Assembly (NCBI GenBank): GCA_916610825.1
Contig: OU744449.1
Coordinates: forward strand, 26,271,732 to 26,335,731
Reading direction: 5' to 3'
DNA length: 64,000 bases
DNA from: Haliclystus octoradiatus
Taxonomy: Eukaryota > Cnidaria > Staurozoa > Stauromedusae > Haliclystidae
The notes under the pieces are model-generated. The model did no database searches, had not been told where the DNA came from, and worked only from the letters and a program-made list of their open reading frames with translations. Shown one piece after another: positions 26,901-35,500 of the stretch; the first letter of the stretch is position 1; every line of letters begins with the position of its first letter. The position numbers and the translations under genes were made by a program.

Positions 26901-29395
26901 GTTACTCTATTTATATATTTATTTATAGCAGTTTATCAATTACAGTGAAACCTGTATATAACGACCAGCCACGAGAGATAGATAAATCGACCACTATAGA
27001 CAGGTGGCCTTTATATACAGGTTTGATTGAATAGAAAATACTATTTTAGACATTGCAAGAGTGACCACTATTGACAGGTGGCCGCTGTATAGAGGTGACC
27101 GTTATAACAGGTTTGACTGTATCATCATCATCATCATCTTTATTTATTGATCATGAAATATTCTTTACAAAGGGACGGATATACTTTTTGAAGCCTATGC
27201 ACTTATCTAAAAAGGTCTAAAAAGTGTTAATTGAAATAGGCACCCTATAAGAGTTGGCACAAGAGCACAAATCAAATTTTGGATATCTAGGCCTAACGAG
27301 ATAACATTTGTTACATTTACGCTTACCAAAATAGTTTTAAAAGATTTCTCAAATGTGAAAATTGGTCCGAGTTTCTCCTAAACAATGTCAGCAATGTTTA
27401 CTGATAAATCTCGCGTTTACAAAAAAAGATAGCGTCTTTGCAAAAATGTTTCTCTGTTTGCTAAAGATCTACAGTATTATAAATGGTTTTAGTTTTTCAT
27501 AACTTTTTTGAGTTAAACAATAAATTAAATAAATTTGTGGTAAACATAAATGTATGTATGTTGATTGTTGGCCACTTTTGCAGCAACCTAGTTTGCAGGT
27601 TGCTTGATTTTGTTGGATCCTGTATAGGCCTATAGGCCTATCGCTCTACTTTGTGTGGAATCAGGGCAAAACAATCTTTCTAAATCCCCTCTTTCACGGG
27701 CTTCTCTCTTGCAGTTAAATTAAATTAATAAAATTTCTGTTATCGAAGCTTTCTGCTAATTTTCCAAACTTCTACTATAGCCTAATGCTCGAGAGTCAAT
27801 TAGGTGGTAGGCTATGCTGAGTATAGCAATTTTCGCCAAGATTTCGGGGGAGACAAAGCAAATTTGTTTGACGTTTGACCGAAATTGATCAGAACCTCGA
27901 GGGCATCTCAGGGGCGGCATTGCCATACTCTACAGACTCTGTTCCTAAAAAATCTCAATACCAATAGAAATTGTTCGTTCGAAGCTTCCATGATTTAAAT
28001 GTTTTTTTAACCTACTACAAAAGCTATACATATATACCTTGTATTCAATGAGGCTAGGGCACACTTGGGCCTACAAAGTACTGTGAACAGTAATTTGATT
28101 TGTCTTATTATTGCTTGAATTCTCTTTTACATTTACCGAGTGATCGTTTGCAATCACCCCTCTGCGCTAGCGCTACGCTACCTGACTGACTATGGTTATA
28201 TCATGTATTCGTGAAATGAACCCGCTCCGCTGGGTGAAACTTTAAAATGATTTGAAAATGAAAATAATAGAAACCTTAATTGCTAGAAGTTAGCCCAAAT
28301 GATAAATAAACAATAGAACTGAATGTCAGTCGGATGTGAAATACGAAGCGTAACGAACATGAGCATGTAATTCGTTCTTTCTGTGGAGCCGCAAGAGAAA
28401 TCCTACGAAAAAAATACGCTTCGGACCGTCAATTAAAAGAATATAAAGATACGGACACGAAACATGGCCTATGTTGTGACAAATAATTATATGATAGCCT
28501 ACCCCACGAAAAGTTTGGTTTTGATACGTTTACCAGGAGAAGCGTGAATCTCGAATACTGCTAATACAGACAGACATACATCAACGTTTATATAGTAGAT
28601 GATGTATAATTGTAGGCCTATAGGATAGGCCTATCTATGTTTGAAAAATAATTCTTACAAGCCCTATGTAGATCGTCTTGCCTACCTCAACCTTGAGTCT
28701 CTAGAATTATGCCGCCTTAAGTTTGATCTTCACATGGTCTTTAGAATTTTGAAAAACTTGATTGATTTGGCTCCAGATGAATTTTTCACTATTAAACATT
28801 CCAAATATTCCTTGCGTGGACATTCACTGACGCTGTACCCAACTAAATCATTTAACTATGACTGTTGCAAACATTACTTTGCAAATAGAATAATCAAGCC
28901 ATGGAACCCTCTTCCTGAAGAAGTTATATCGTCTTGTTCTTTACAAACATTCAAATTTAAACTTAATCACGTTAATTTATCACAGTTCTGTAACTTTTCC
29001 TTTGCCTGTTAATTATTTCTGATAATATAGTTTTCTTTATATATATATACTTTTTTTTTTAAAGGTCACATGTAAGTGAGGATACATTTAAAAATATCCT
29101 CCTTTGTTTATTTGCCTGTTAGCCATTGTGCTACAAAATACATACATACATACATACATACATTGTACGATTGAATCTTCTCAACTTTTACTCACTTTCT
29201 TTAGTTACCTCCATTGCAAATATAAGGATGTGTCAGTATCGTTATTTCAATCCTCTTTACTACATCAATTAAAGAAAAATAGGATCTAACCATTTGTTTA
29301 ACAGTTTTTCTTTCAAACAATCCTAGTTTCTGTTTTGGATTCCTACCGTTCAGCCAGCAGTTTAGTAAAATCTTGATTGTTGAATGGCGGCTCAT
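9477..29395 (-). CDS. PARN: Poly(A)-specific ribonuclease PARN, 22 exons, 635 aa
   Basis: PARN is a DEDD-family 3' exonuclease that shortens poly(A) tails and trims small RNAs. Exons 5' to 3': 29347-29395, 26789-26866, 26617-26684, 25450-25517, 24750-24831, 23831-23891, 22869-23037, 22432-22497, 22207-22245, 21410-21452, 20436-20516, 19051-19107, 17779-17856, 16658-16701, 16415-16457, 15784-15859, 15289-15399, 13841-13907, 13052-13107, 12061-12147, 10740-10814, 9477-9886. All phases agree and the total is 1,908 nt (human PARN 639 aa). The four catalytic acids are present: D38 and E40 (AIDTEFTG), D299 (VGHNMLLD) and D389 (LHEAAYDAYITG). The R3H-equivalent region is about 150-240 and the RRM about 447-499 (VTWISDTSAYASL). 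YQIQTYADY and an acidic, Lys-rich tail follow. The N-terminus, start and C-terminal tail are the least certain parts. PNLDC1 was considered, but the RRM and tail favour PARN. Confidence 0.95.
9913..10092 (+). mobile_element. Tc1/mariner-like MITE, complete, TA-flanked
   Basis: Reference copy of the family. CAGTGAAACCTGTA at the left and ACAGGTTTGAATG at the right are imperfect inverted repeats, flanked by TA on both sides. The interior carries GACCACTATAGACAGGTGGC twice. No coding capacity. It lies in PARN intron 21. Confidence 0.75.
10848..11032. mobile_element. Diverged copy of the CACCAAAACCATGAAAA palindrome
   Basis: Shares both ends with 8838-8919 but has a longer, decayed centre. Located in PARN intron 20. 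Confidence 0.45.
11701..11983. mobile_element. hAT-like MITE, 283 bp
   Basis: Ends CAGTGCCATCTATTTACAAG and the complement of CAGAGCCATCTATTTACAAT form ~30-bp inverted repeats. The flanks TGTTTAGC (11693-11700) and GGTTTAGC (11984-11991) match at 7 of 8 positions. CAG-type termini plus an 8-bp duplication indicate hAT. Sits in PARN intron 20. Confidence 0.7.
12240..12325. mobile_element. Solo end of the hAT-like CAGGGTCCGAC MITE
   Basis: CAGAGTCCGACAAAAAGG and the following CCTTCTGGAATCCTAGAGGC match one end of the element at 17548-17723. The other end is not found. PARN intron 19. Confidence 0.5.
13423..13527. mobile_element. GTTCATGAAC palindromic MITE, PARN intron 18
   Basis: About 105 bp. 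The left terminus has decayed to CCCTAGTGAAAAAC, while the right end is intact (TTTTTCGCAGGGG). The centre retains CCATTTAACGTTCATG. Confidence 0.8.
13719..13791. mobile_element. GTTCATGAAC palindromic MITE, short form
   Basis: Only the terminal segments and three GTTCATGAA units remain (73 bp); the AACGTTAAATGGCC core is absent. Second copy in PARN intron 18. Confidence 0.7.
14512..14672 (-). mobile_element. Tc1/mariner-like MITE in PARN intron 17
   Basis: Reverse orientation to the copy at 9913-10092: CAGTTAAACCTGTTATAA at the left and ACAGGTTTCACTG at the right, flanked by TA at both ends. Confidence 0.75.
14763..14902. mobile_element. GTTCATGAAC palindromic MITE, PARN intron 17
   Basis: 140 bp with both arms. 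The left CCCCTGCG end is lost and the right end TTTTTCGCAGGGG is intact. Confidence 0.8.
15085..15185 (+). repeat. Possible tRNA-like SINE fragment
   Basis: GTGCAGTGGTCAAGG and GGTTTCGGATCCAATCC are spaced like RNA polymerase III A and B boxes, but the B box is imperfect and no second copy was found in the window. Confidence 0.25.
16917..17092 (-). mobile_element. Tc1/mariner-like MITE in PARN intron 13
   Basis: Ends AAAACCTGTCATAGCGG and ACAGGTTTCACTG, with TA at the right edge; the left tip has diverged. A half copy lies at about 16071-16150. Confidence 0.7.
17298..17421. mobile_element. GTTCATGAAC palindromic MITE, PARN intron 13
   Basis: 124 bp with both termini present (CCCTGCGAAAATAG and TTTTCGTAGGGG) and two GTTCATGAAC units on each side of the CGTTAAATGG core. 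Confidence 0.88.
17548..17723. mobile_element. hAT-like MITE with perfect 8-bp duplication
   Basis: Reference copy of the CAGGGTCCGAC family, 176 bp. Ends CAAGGTCCGACAAAAT and TTTTGTCGGACCCTG; the perfect duplication ACTATACT is at 17540-17547 and 17724-17731. Interior sub-terminal repeats read GGAATCCTAGAGGC and its approximate complement. Inserted in PARN intron 13. Confidence 0.85.
18083..18298. mobile_element. GTTCATGAAC palindromic MITE, long reference copy
   Basis: 216 bp in PARN intron 12. It opens CCCCTGCGAAAAACA and closes TTTTCGCAGGGG. Each arm carries the order terminus, CAGGAGTTCATGAAC, repeated AGTTCATGAAC units and AACGTTAAATGGCC, then the mirror image, so one strand could fold over nearly its whole length. 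AA flanks both ends. There is no coding capacity. Copy number of the 11-bp unit varies among family members. Confidence 0.9.
18807..18985 (-). mobile_element. Tc1/mariner-like MITE in PARN intron 12
   Basis: CAGTAAAACCTGTTATAACG at the left and ACAGGTTTCACTG at the right, TA on both sides. Lies 65 bp from PARN exon 12. Confidence 0.78.
19171..19322. mobile_element. GTTCATGAAC palindromic MITE, PARN intron 11
   Basis: 152 bp with both arms; the left tip CCCCT is missing. It lies 63 bp upstream (on the transcribed strand) of PARN exon 12. Confidence 0.82.
20575..20695. repeat. Fragment of a second SINE-like family
   Basis: The reverse complement contains AAATGCTTGTTTATTT, GACATG and TTACAGACAGATACAAA, which recur at 25225-25300. 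A GTTTGATAGC segment looks like part of a tRNA-type head. Confidence 0.4.
20955..21330. repeat. AAT microsatellite followed by an AGCGC...AAGCGCTTTACA repeat
   Basis: (AAT)n at about 20961-20990 leads into TTTTTATAGCGCC and CTAAGCGCTTTACA, then, about 150 bp on, AAATGTGTTTTCAATTTACT and GGTAACTTGTTCCACAAA. From memory, this arrangement (AT-rich simple repeat, AGCGC...GCGCTTTACA, then GTTCCA) belongs to a dispersed retroelement 3' module in many marine animals. Single copy here, in PARN intron 10. Confidence 0.5.
21623..21802. mobile_element. GTTCATGAAC palindromic MITE, diverged, PARN intron 9
   Basis: 180 bp. The right end TTTTTTGCAGGGG is sharp; the left end is eroded to CGTAAAAACAG and internal units carry many substitutions. 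Confidence 0.65.
25225..25378 (-). repeat. tRNA-like SINE fragment
   Basis: On the minus strand an 8-bp stem GTGCACTG...CAGTGCAC encloses a D-arm-like TAGCTTAGTGG and an anticodon-arm-like TCCGGACTCGATGCTGGA. The T-arm/B box (GGCCGAATTCC) is degenerate, so a working tRNA gene is unlikely. The neighbouring TGCTTGTTTATTT body is shared with 20575-20695. PARN intron 4. Confidence 0.45.
25611..25756. mobile_element. GTTCATGAAC palindromic MITE, 3' end lost
   Basis: The left terminus CCCCTGCAAAAAAAG is clear; the right terminus is missing after about 25756. PARN intron 3. Confidence 0.65.
26943..27119 (+). mobile_element. Tc1/mariner-like MITE in PARN intron 1
   Basis: CAGTGAAACCTGTATATAAC and TTATAACAGGTTTGACTG bracket 177 bp, flanked by TA. 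It is the best preserved member of its family here. The right TA abuts an (ATC)n run and a TTTATTTATTGATCATGAAA segment (27121-27180) that looks like a LINE 3' end on the minus strand. Confidence 0.82.
27121..29346. other. PARN intron 1, distal part
   Basis: Apart from a LINE-tail-like piece at 27121-27180 and the LINE fragment at 28641-29165, I see no recognisable element in this stretch. It contains no exon I could support. Confidence 0.5.
28641..29165 (+). mobile_element. 5'-truncated LINE, C-terminal end of the reverse-transcriptase ORF
   Basis: The frame 28641-29012 encodes about 120 residues with the C-terminal signature of CR1/jockey-type non-LTR polyproteins: a LESLELCRLKFDLHMVFRIL segment, then RGHSLTL, then FANRIIKPWNPLPEEV and a closing LQTFKFKL. 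The RT catalytic core is absent. An (ACAT)n tail ends the copy at about 29165. It sits antisense in PARN intron 1 and is dead on arrival by 5' truncation. Confidence 0.75.
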
Positions 29396-29595
29396 GTAGT
29401 GCAGCCTCTCTTTCCAAGAATTCTAAATAGCCATCTTCTAAATACCTCTTTCTTCAGTTTTGATGTTGCTATGGTGAATATAGTTTGATGTCGTCATTGA
29501 CAACAATTAGCACGAGTGTAGTTATTACAAATGATGTTTTAATGTTAATAAACGAAGATTAATTAGGTGTATAGCTGCATTCTAAAGGTTTTATA
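29396..29595. promoter_or_regulatory. Shared divergent promoter of PARN (-) and CFAP52 (+)
   Basis: Only 200 bp separate the two start codons, so both 5' UTRs and core promoters must lie here or overlap the neighbouring first exons. No TATA box is placed convincingly for either gene, as is common for housekeeping and ciliary promoters. Confidence 0.65.
29465..29478 (+). promoter_or_regulatory. Candidate RFX X-box upstream of CFAP52
   Basis: GTTGCTATGGTGAA fits the ciliary X-box consensus RTHNYYWTRRNRAC at 13 of 14 positions (last base A instead of C). It lies about 118 bp before the CFAP52 ATG, in the distance range known for RFX targets among ciliary genes. The left half-site is strong, the right half weaker. 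Confidence 0.5.
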
Positions 29596-32500
29596 ATGGC
29601 TATGGATGATGGAAAGTTAGATCTTGTTTCAACGATTGGGTTTGCTGGTAAAAACATTTTTTTTTTGTCTAAAATATTTAGTCAAAAGTTGTGATTTAAT
29701 TCTTTTTTTAATTTTGATAATATTCGGTTAGCCTAATGAAAATACGAAAATGATTAGGAAAAGCTTAAGAAGAAATTCTTACCTATGAACTATGTCTATA
29801 TTCCAAAAAGAATTATGGATATTATAGAAAAAGAGTCAGCAAAAATAATCTATATTGGACTCACAGATAACAATCTTCCTTGTCAGTACAGTACAATCAT
29901 ACAATGTAGCAGCACAAAGTTATAGTCTAGACAGATAATTTTTGTTTATTGTTATTGTTTGATAATTATTGTTATCATTCATGAATCATAAATAAATAAT
30001 AATATAAGTTCATTTTGATAAAAGATCTGATAAGAGATCGATTGAAATTCAAATATATGTATCAGTTACGCAGTACAGAATGTGATGCAGATAATTAAAG
30101 CGATTTGCAGGGACGCCTGAGTGAAAATTGAGCGCTTGAGATTAAATTAAATTTAAATGAAATCCTACGTAGAAAAGTCTGCTGTGCTCCTGAGATCTCA
30201 GACGCACACAACAAACTTCTCAGTCTAGTTGTGGCACAAATTTTTAATGTGATTTGCTGAGCACCGAGTGAAAATCGAGAGGCAGGGGCAGGCAGCGAAA
30301 AAGGGCAATATAAAAAAATCAAACAACTTTGTGAAGTATTTGTGATTATCATGAACAGTTCATGAACAGTTCATATGAACGTAATAAATATGTAAAGCTG
30401 TTCATCAATAGCCTATGAACATTCCATGGACAGTTGGTGATTAGCTCAGATGGCAGAGCAACCGAACTTCAGATCGTATCATATCTGATCGACTGTGGTT
30501 CAAATCCCCCTCAGGTCAACTCAGCCTTGACTTTATCTGAAACATCAAATGAGTACCATCTAAGGATGGCGGATGGAATGGTTCAGAAAAAATTGCATTG
30601 TGAGTAGCTGCAGCGCATCGTTGCGCATTGACAATCAAGGTCTATCTGCCATGAAATCTGTTGAAATTGATCTGCAGTGTCCCGGCTGAGATCTAAGGAG
30701 CGTTTAACATCATTGCTCTTAGCGAAAAGCGCCACTCTTATAGAAATAGAGGAGTGGTACGGGTGCCTTCTTGGGTAAGGCAACACCGTCCACCTTACTT
30801 ACTTTTTATGGACAGTTCATAAAAAGTTAATGATGGTCAAAGTTTTCGTAATTTTTATGATTCTTTTCATGAACCTTTTATGAGCTTCCCAATAGACTAT
30901 GTTCAAAAGTGTTTTCTTTGATTTTGATTTTATCTCAATACTAGCTATAACATTTTATCGTTTATAGGAAATGTCCCAGGAGGACTCCTTGTTCATCCAG
31001 ATGGTAATCATGTCATCTATCCACTTGGAAATACAATTATAATAGAAGATTTGAGAGATAGCTCGCAATCATTTCTTAATGGACATACTAATAATGTATC
31101 ATGTATCGCGTTATCAAAAAGTGGTAAATTATTAGCGTCAGGTCAAGTGACGCATATGGGGTTTAGTGCAGATATTATCGTTTGGGATTTTCAATCACGT
31201 AAACTTTATTGTCAATTAGTATTGCATAAAGTAAAAATGGAGGCATTGGCATTTTCTGCAAATGATATTTATCTGGCATCTCTTGGTGGACAGGATGACG
31301 GAAGGTATTCAATATCTTACAGGAGATGATTCCAATTGATAAAAATTCACAAATCTATGTACAGTTCATAGTTCATGAACAGCTTGTGAAAATTTCTCAG
31401 ACATGAAAAGTTCATGAACATTTTGGCAATTCCACATTCATGAACCAATAAACTTTTTTCACAGGGAATCATATTTTACGTCAAAACCTACTAAAAGTTG
31501 TAATGGATAACAATAATGTATAAATGTAATACTGCATTTTGATCCTGCTCACACAAGGCCGTTACGGCCAGAATTATGCTACTTCAAGTTTCACTCCATA
31601 AGGTGATCATCAGGTGATTTATTTCAACTATTAACAAGTACAAGTAATTAGTTGAGTTCATGATGAACTGATCTTGAACCTAATGAACTCTTTGGAAACA
31701 GTTCATGAACAGTTCATGAACTTTCCAAACTTTTCTGAGCTGCATATTATTATTATTATTATTATTATTATTATCATTTTTATTATTTTATAAGCAGTTC
31801 ATGTAGGATTCATGAACTTTAAATGGCATAATTTTCGGGAATATTTTCCATAAACAGTTCATGAAAATTAGATCACTTAACGTTCATGAACTGTTTTCAC
31901 AGGTTTAACTCAACAATTACTTTGTTCCTATTTTAGTGTCATCATCTGGGATTTGAAAAGAAAAGAAGCGATATGTGGATCACAGGCGGCAGTTTTAAGT
32001 GCTGGTATAACATACTGTGTTACGTTTGCAAAACAAAGTGATAACATCTTTGTCACAGGTGGAAAGTAAGTTTTTAACTTACATATTATCGATGAAAAGT
32101 TCAATAAACACAGGAACATTCATAAAGTATATTTTATAAAGTATAAAGTATAAAAATTTATAGTAGTATAAGATTATGATGTATTCTGTAAAAAAATATT
32201 GAATTCTAATAAAATCTATGCTTATTTTTATATGACAGTAAGACATTAAGAGTATGGGAACTTGATGTACAAAACCGTATCATTCGTCCAATGGATTGTA
32301 ATATGGGACAATTGAAGCGCATTGTAAAATGTTTACAGGTAAGACTTTGCTGAAATCTTTACTTAAAGACACCCTTGTGAAGCACAAATTATATGAATTC
32401 CTCAATGGTTTATGAAATATGTGTTCTTTTAACCACCTGTCCTATGAGAGAACATTTGAGTTAACTGCTCATGAATATCATGAACCGTTTTTAAAAGGGG

Positions 32501-35500
32501 TCGTATAGAGCCAGGCAATGCATAAGGTTTGCAGAACTTCTGAAAGAAATTAATTTTTATTTCTAATTCACATCAAAATAGTGTTATGACAATATTTAAG
32601 AACTTTCTCAAATCAAAAGTCACTCAAAAGTCAAATATTTAACAATCCCATGTATATCATGAGTCAATGTTAATCAATCAATAACAAAGACGTTGTATGG
32701 CCCCTCCCGAAGTTAGACGTTTCCCCTGCAAAAACAGTTCAGGAGTTCATGAACTGTTTATGAAAATTTGTGGACATTGAACGTTCATGAACTGTTCATG
32801 AACTCCTGAAATGTTGTTTGCTGGGGTTACCTTTGTGAATAATACCTTAAATATAAAATAGAAATATAACAATAGTAGCGAAAACAGCAAATTTGTTCTA
32901 TCATCATTTTAGGTATCTGAAGATGATCGGTATGTCTATTGCGGTACAACAAGTGGAGATATATTGCAGGTAAGGCTTGCTAAAAGCATGTATTACAGAT
33001 ATGTAGGTCTCGTGTAAATGCTAGTACATATTTGTAAAATGCCAAACAATAGTAAACATTGCATATAGCAGACAGTCAAAGAAGATGAGCCACATGTCAT
33101 AATTAAGATTTGAAAATGCATACAGTATATTAGAAGCTGAAATCTATGATTTAGAAATTTGTGAATTGACTATAGTATTACAGAAGTGCACTAACCCTTT
33201 AAAAATAACTCATCTCATGAATTCTCATGCGATAGAATGCGTTGAATTCATGAACTGTTCATGAACATTGAACACATTATAAACAATTCATGAAAACTGG
33301 GTCATTCAAAGATTGTGAACTGCTTCAACAGGTGTTGCGGCGCATCGTTGTGCGCATCGTTGTGCGCATCGTTGTGCGCATCTGTCGTTTTAAAAACGGT
33401 TCTTGTGAGAAGCTGCGGCGCATCGTTGCGCATTGACAATCAACACCTATCTGCCATGAAATCTGTTGAAATTGATCTGCAGTGTCGCGGCTGAGATCAA
33501 CAAAGAGCGTTTAAAATCATTGCTTCCAGCGAAAAAAGCCACTCGTCTAGAAATAGAGGGGTGGTACGGGTGCCTTCGGTAGGGCGACACCGTCCACACT
33601 ACTAACAGGTGTTGCTAGTGAACAGTCCATGCACTTTTCAAATTAATTTCAAAAAAGAGTGTAATTTCACTGTCATAAATTTTCGATCAAATGTAAGGAT
33701 TTTAAGAACTCAGTAGAGTCAGTACATAGGAAATTGCTGTTCATAAAATATTCCACTTTTCTTCTCAATAGATCAACTTGAAAACAAAGCTTCTGTGTCA
33801 TTATGGTCCTAGCAAGGATAAATTTAGTCTTGGCGTATTGTCTCTGGCGTTGCTAAAAACTGGTGATATATTATGCGGAGCTGGTGATGGGACGGTTGCA
33901 ATTGTTAGAGGTGAAAACTTCAAGAAAATCAAGTAAGATTAATATTTTTTTCAATGCAAAACATTCTGCAATGAACATTGAAATATTGATTTAGTTATGG
34001 GCACTTCCACCAACCCTATGAAAACATCCCCTGCAAAAAGCAGTTCAGGAGTTCATGAACAGTTCATGAACCCTCACTGACAGTTTATGAACATTTGAGG
34101 CCATTTAACGTTCATCCTTAACTGTTCATCAGCTCTTGAATTGTTTTTTCAGGGGCTAGTTTCTGTAACGTAAAGTTTCGTGCTTAAATATGCAACCATC
34201 CAATTGTAATAAATGAATCTTAAAATTGTTTAATGATTGCATAAAGTGTAAAACTTTCAGTTACAGAAATGATAATGAAGTATTGGTATTAGCCGCGCTG
34301 TCAAATAACATTGAGTACAGTACTATTCATCTGCTCATTAGATAACCCATTATTATTAGTATAAAACAATATATTCACAAATAAAAAATAACAAAGGATA
34401 ATATGCATATATTATAATCAATTTTCTAGGACGGCAAAAATAGAAGGAGGTATTACATCATTAGCATTGCGAGGACATGGTCACCAGGTAAGAAAGGAAT
34501 TGAAGGGTAACCTCTGCAAAAACAGTTCAGGAGCTCATGAACAGTTCATGAACATTTCATGACGTTAAATGGCTCCAATTTCATGAAGTGTTCATGAAGT
34601 GTTCATGAACCCTCATAGACAGTTTACAAGCAATTCTTGAGTAGTTCATGACCAACTTATGAAATATTTTCAGACATTTAGTGTTCATGAACTGTTCATG
34701 AACTCCTGAATTGTTTTTCGCAGGGTAAACACATCAACAGTACCTGGTTCCACCTGAATAACCTTATTCCTTACAAATCTTTTTTTAATTAGTTTTTTGC
34801 AGGGACACTTCTCTCACAAATTTACAAATTCGATTTCACATCTTTTTCTAATTCAATCGTCACTAGCTGTCACTATGGTAGTGTCTTGGATGTAGCATTT
34901 CCATTGTAAGTTATTTGTATGATGAAAATTAAGAACACATTATACCAAAGATAGTCTTTGTTAAACACAGTTCTAGAATGTTAAAATAGGGACAAGCTTG
35001 AAGGGAATTGTGTTCACACCCTGAATAAGTAATTGTTTTCTCTTTTTTGAAGGGGGGAGATTTGTGAAAGTATAGATTAGAAGTATACATTCAAACATGA
35101 TATAACGGTCACCTCTAGACAGTGGTAATATGTCTATAATATTTATAGTGTTAATAGTATGTCTAAAATAGTATCTTCCGTATAGAATCAACCCTGCATA
35201 TACAGGACACCTGTCTATAGTGGTCACTCTTAGTATGTCTAAAATAGTGTTTTCTATTGAATCAACCCAGTATATAAAGGTGCACATTATATCATGACAT
35301 ATTTTATGTAAATGTGCACTGTGCAGAACTTAAATTGTTTAATATTTGGCCCAATCCCTGTGAAAAACAGTTTAGGAGTTCATGAACAGTTCACCCCTGC
35401 GAAAAAAAATTCAGGAGTTCCTGGACAGTTCAGGAACGTTAAATGGCTCCAATTTTCCTGAACCGTTTATAAAGTGTTCATGAACTATTCATGAACAGTT

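Noticed and set aside
9477-29395. PNLDC1 (PARN-like) instead of PARN
   Set aside because: The N-terminal segment resembles both, but the RRM (VTWISDTSAYASL), the YQIQTYADY segment and the acidic tail are PARN features, and no C-terminal membrane helix is present.
30436-30530. Functional tRNA gene
   Set aside because: The A and B boxes are good but the acceptor stem does not pair and the sequence continues into a SINE body present in several copies.
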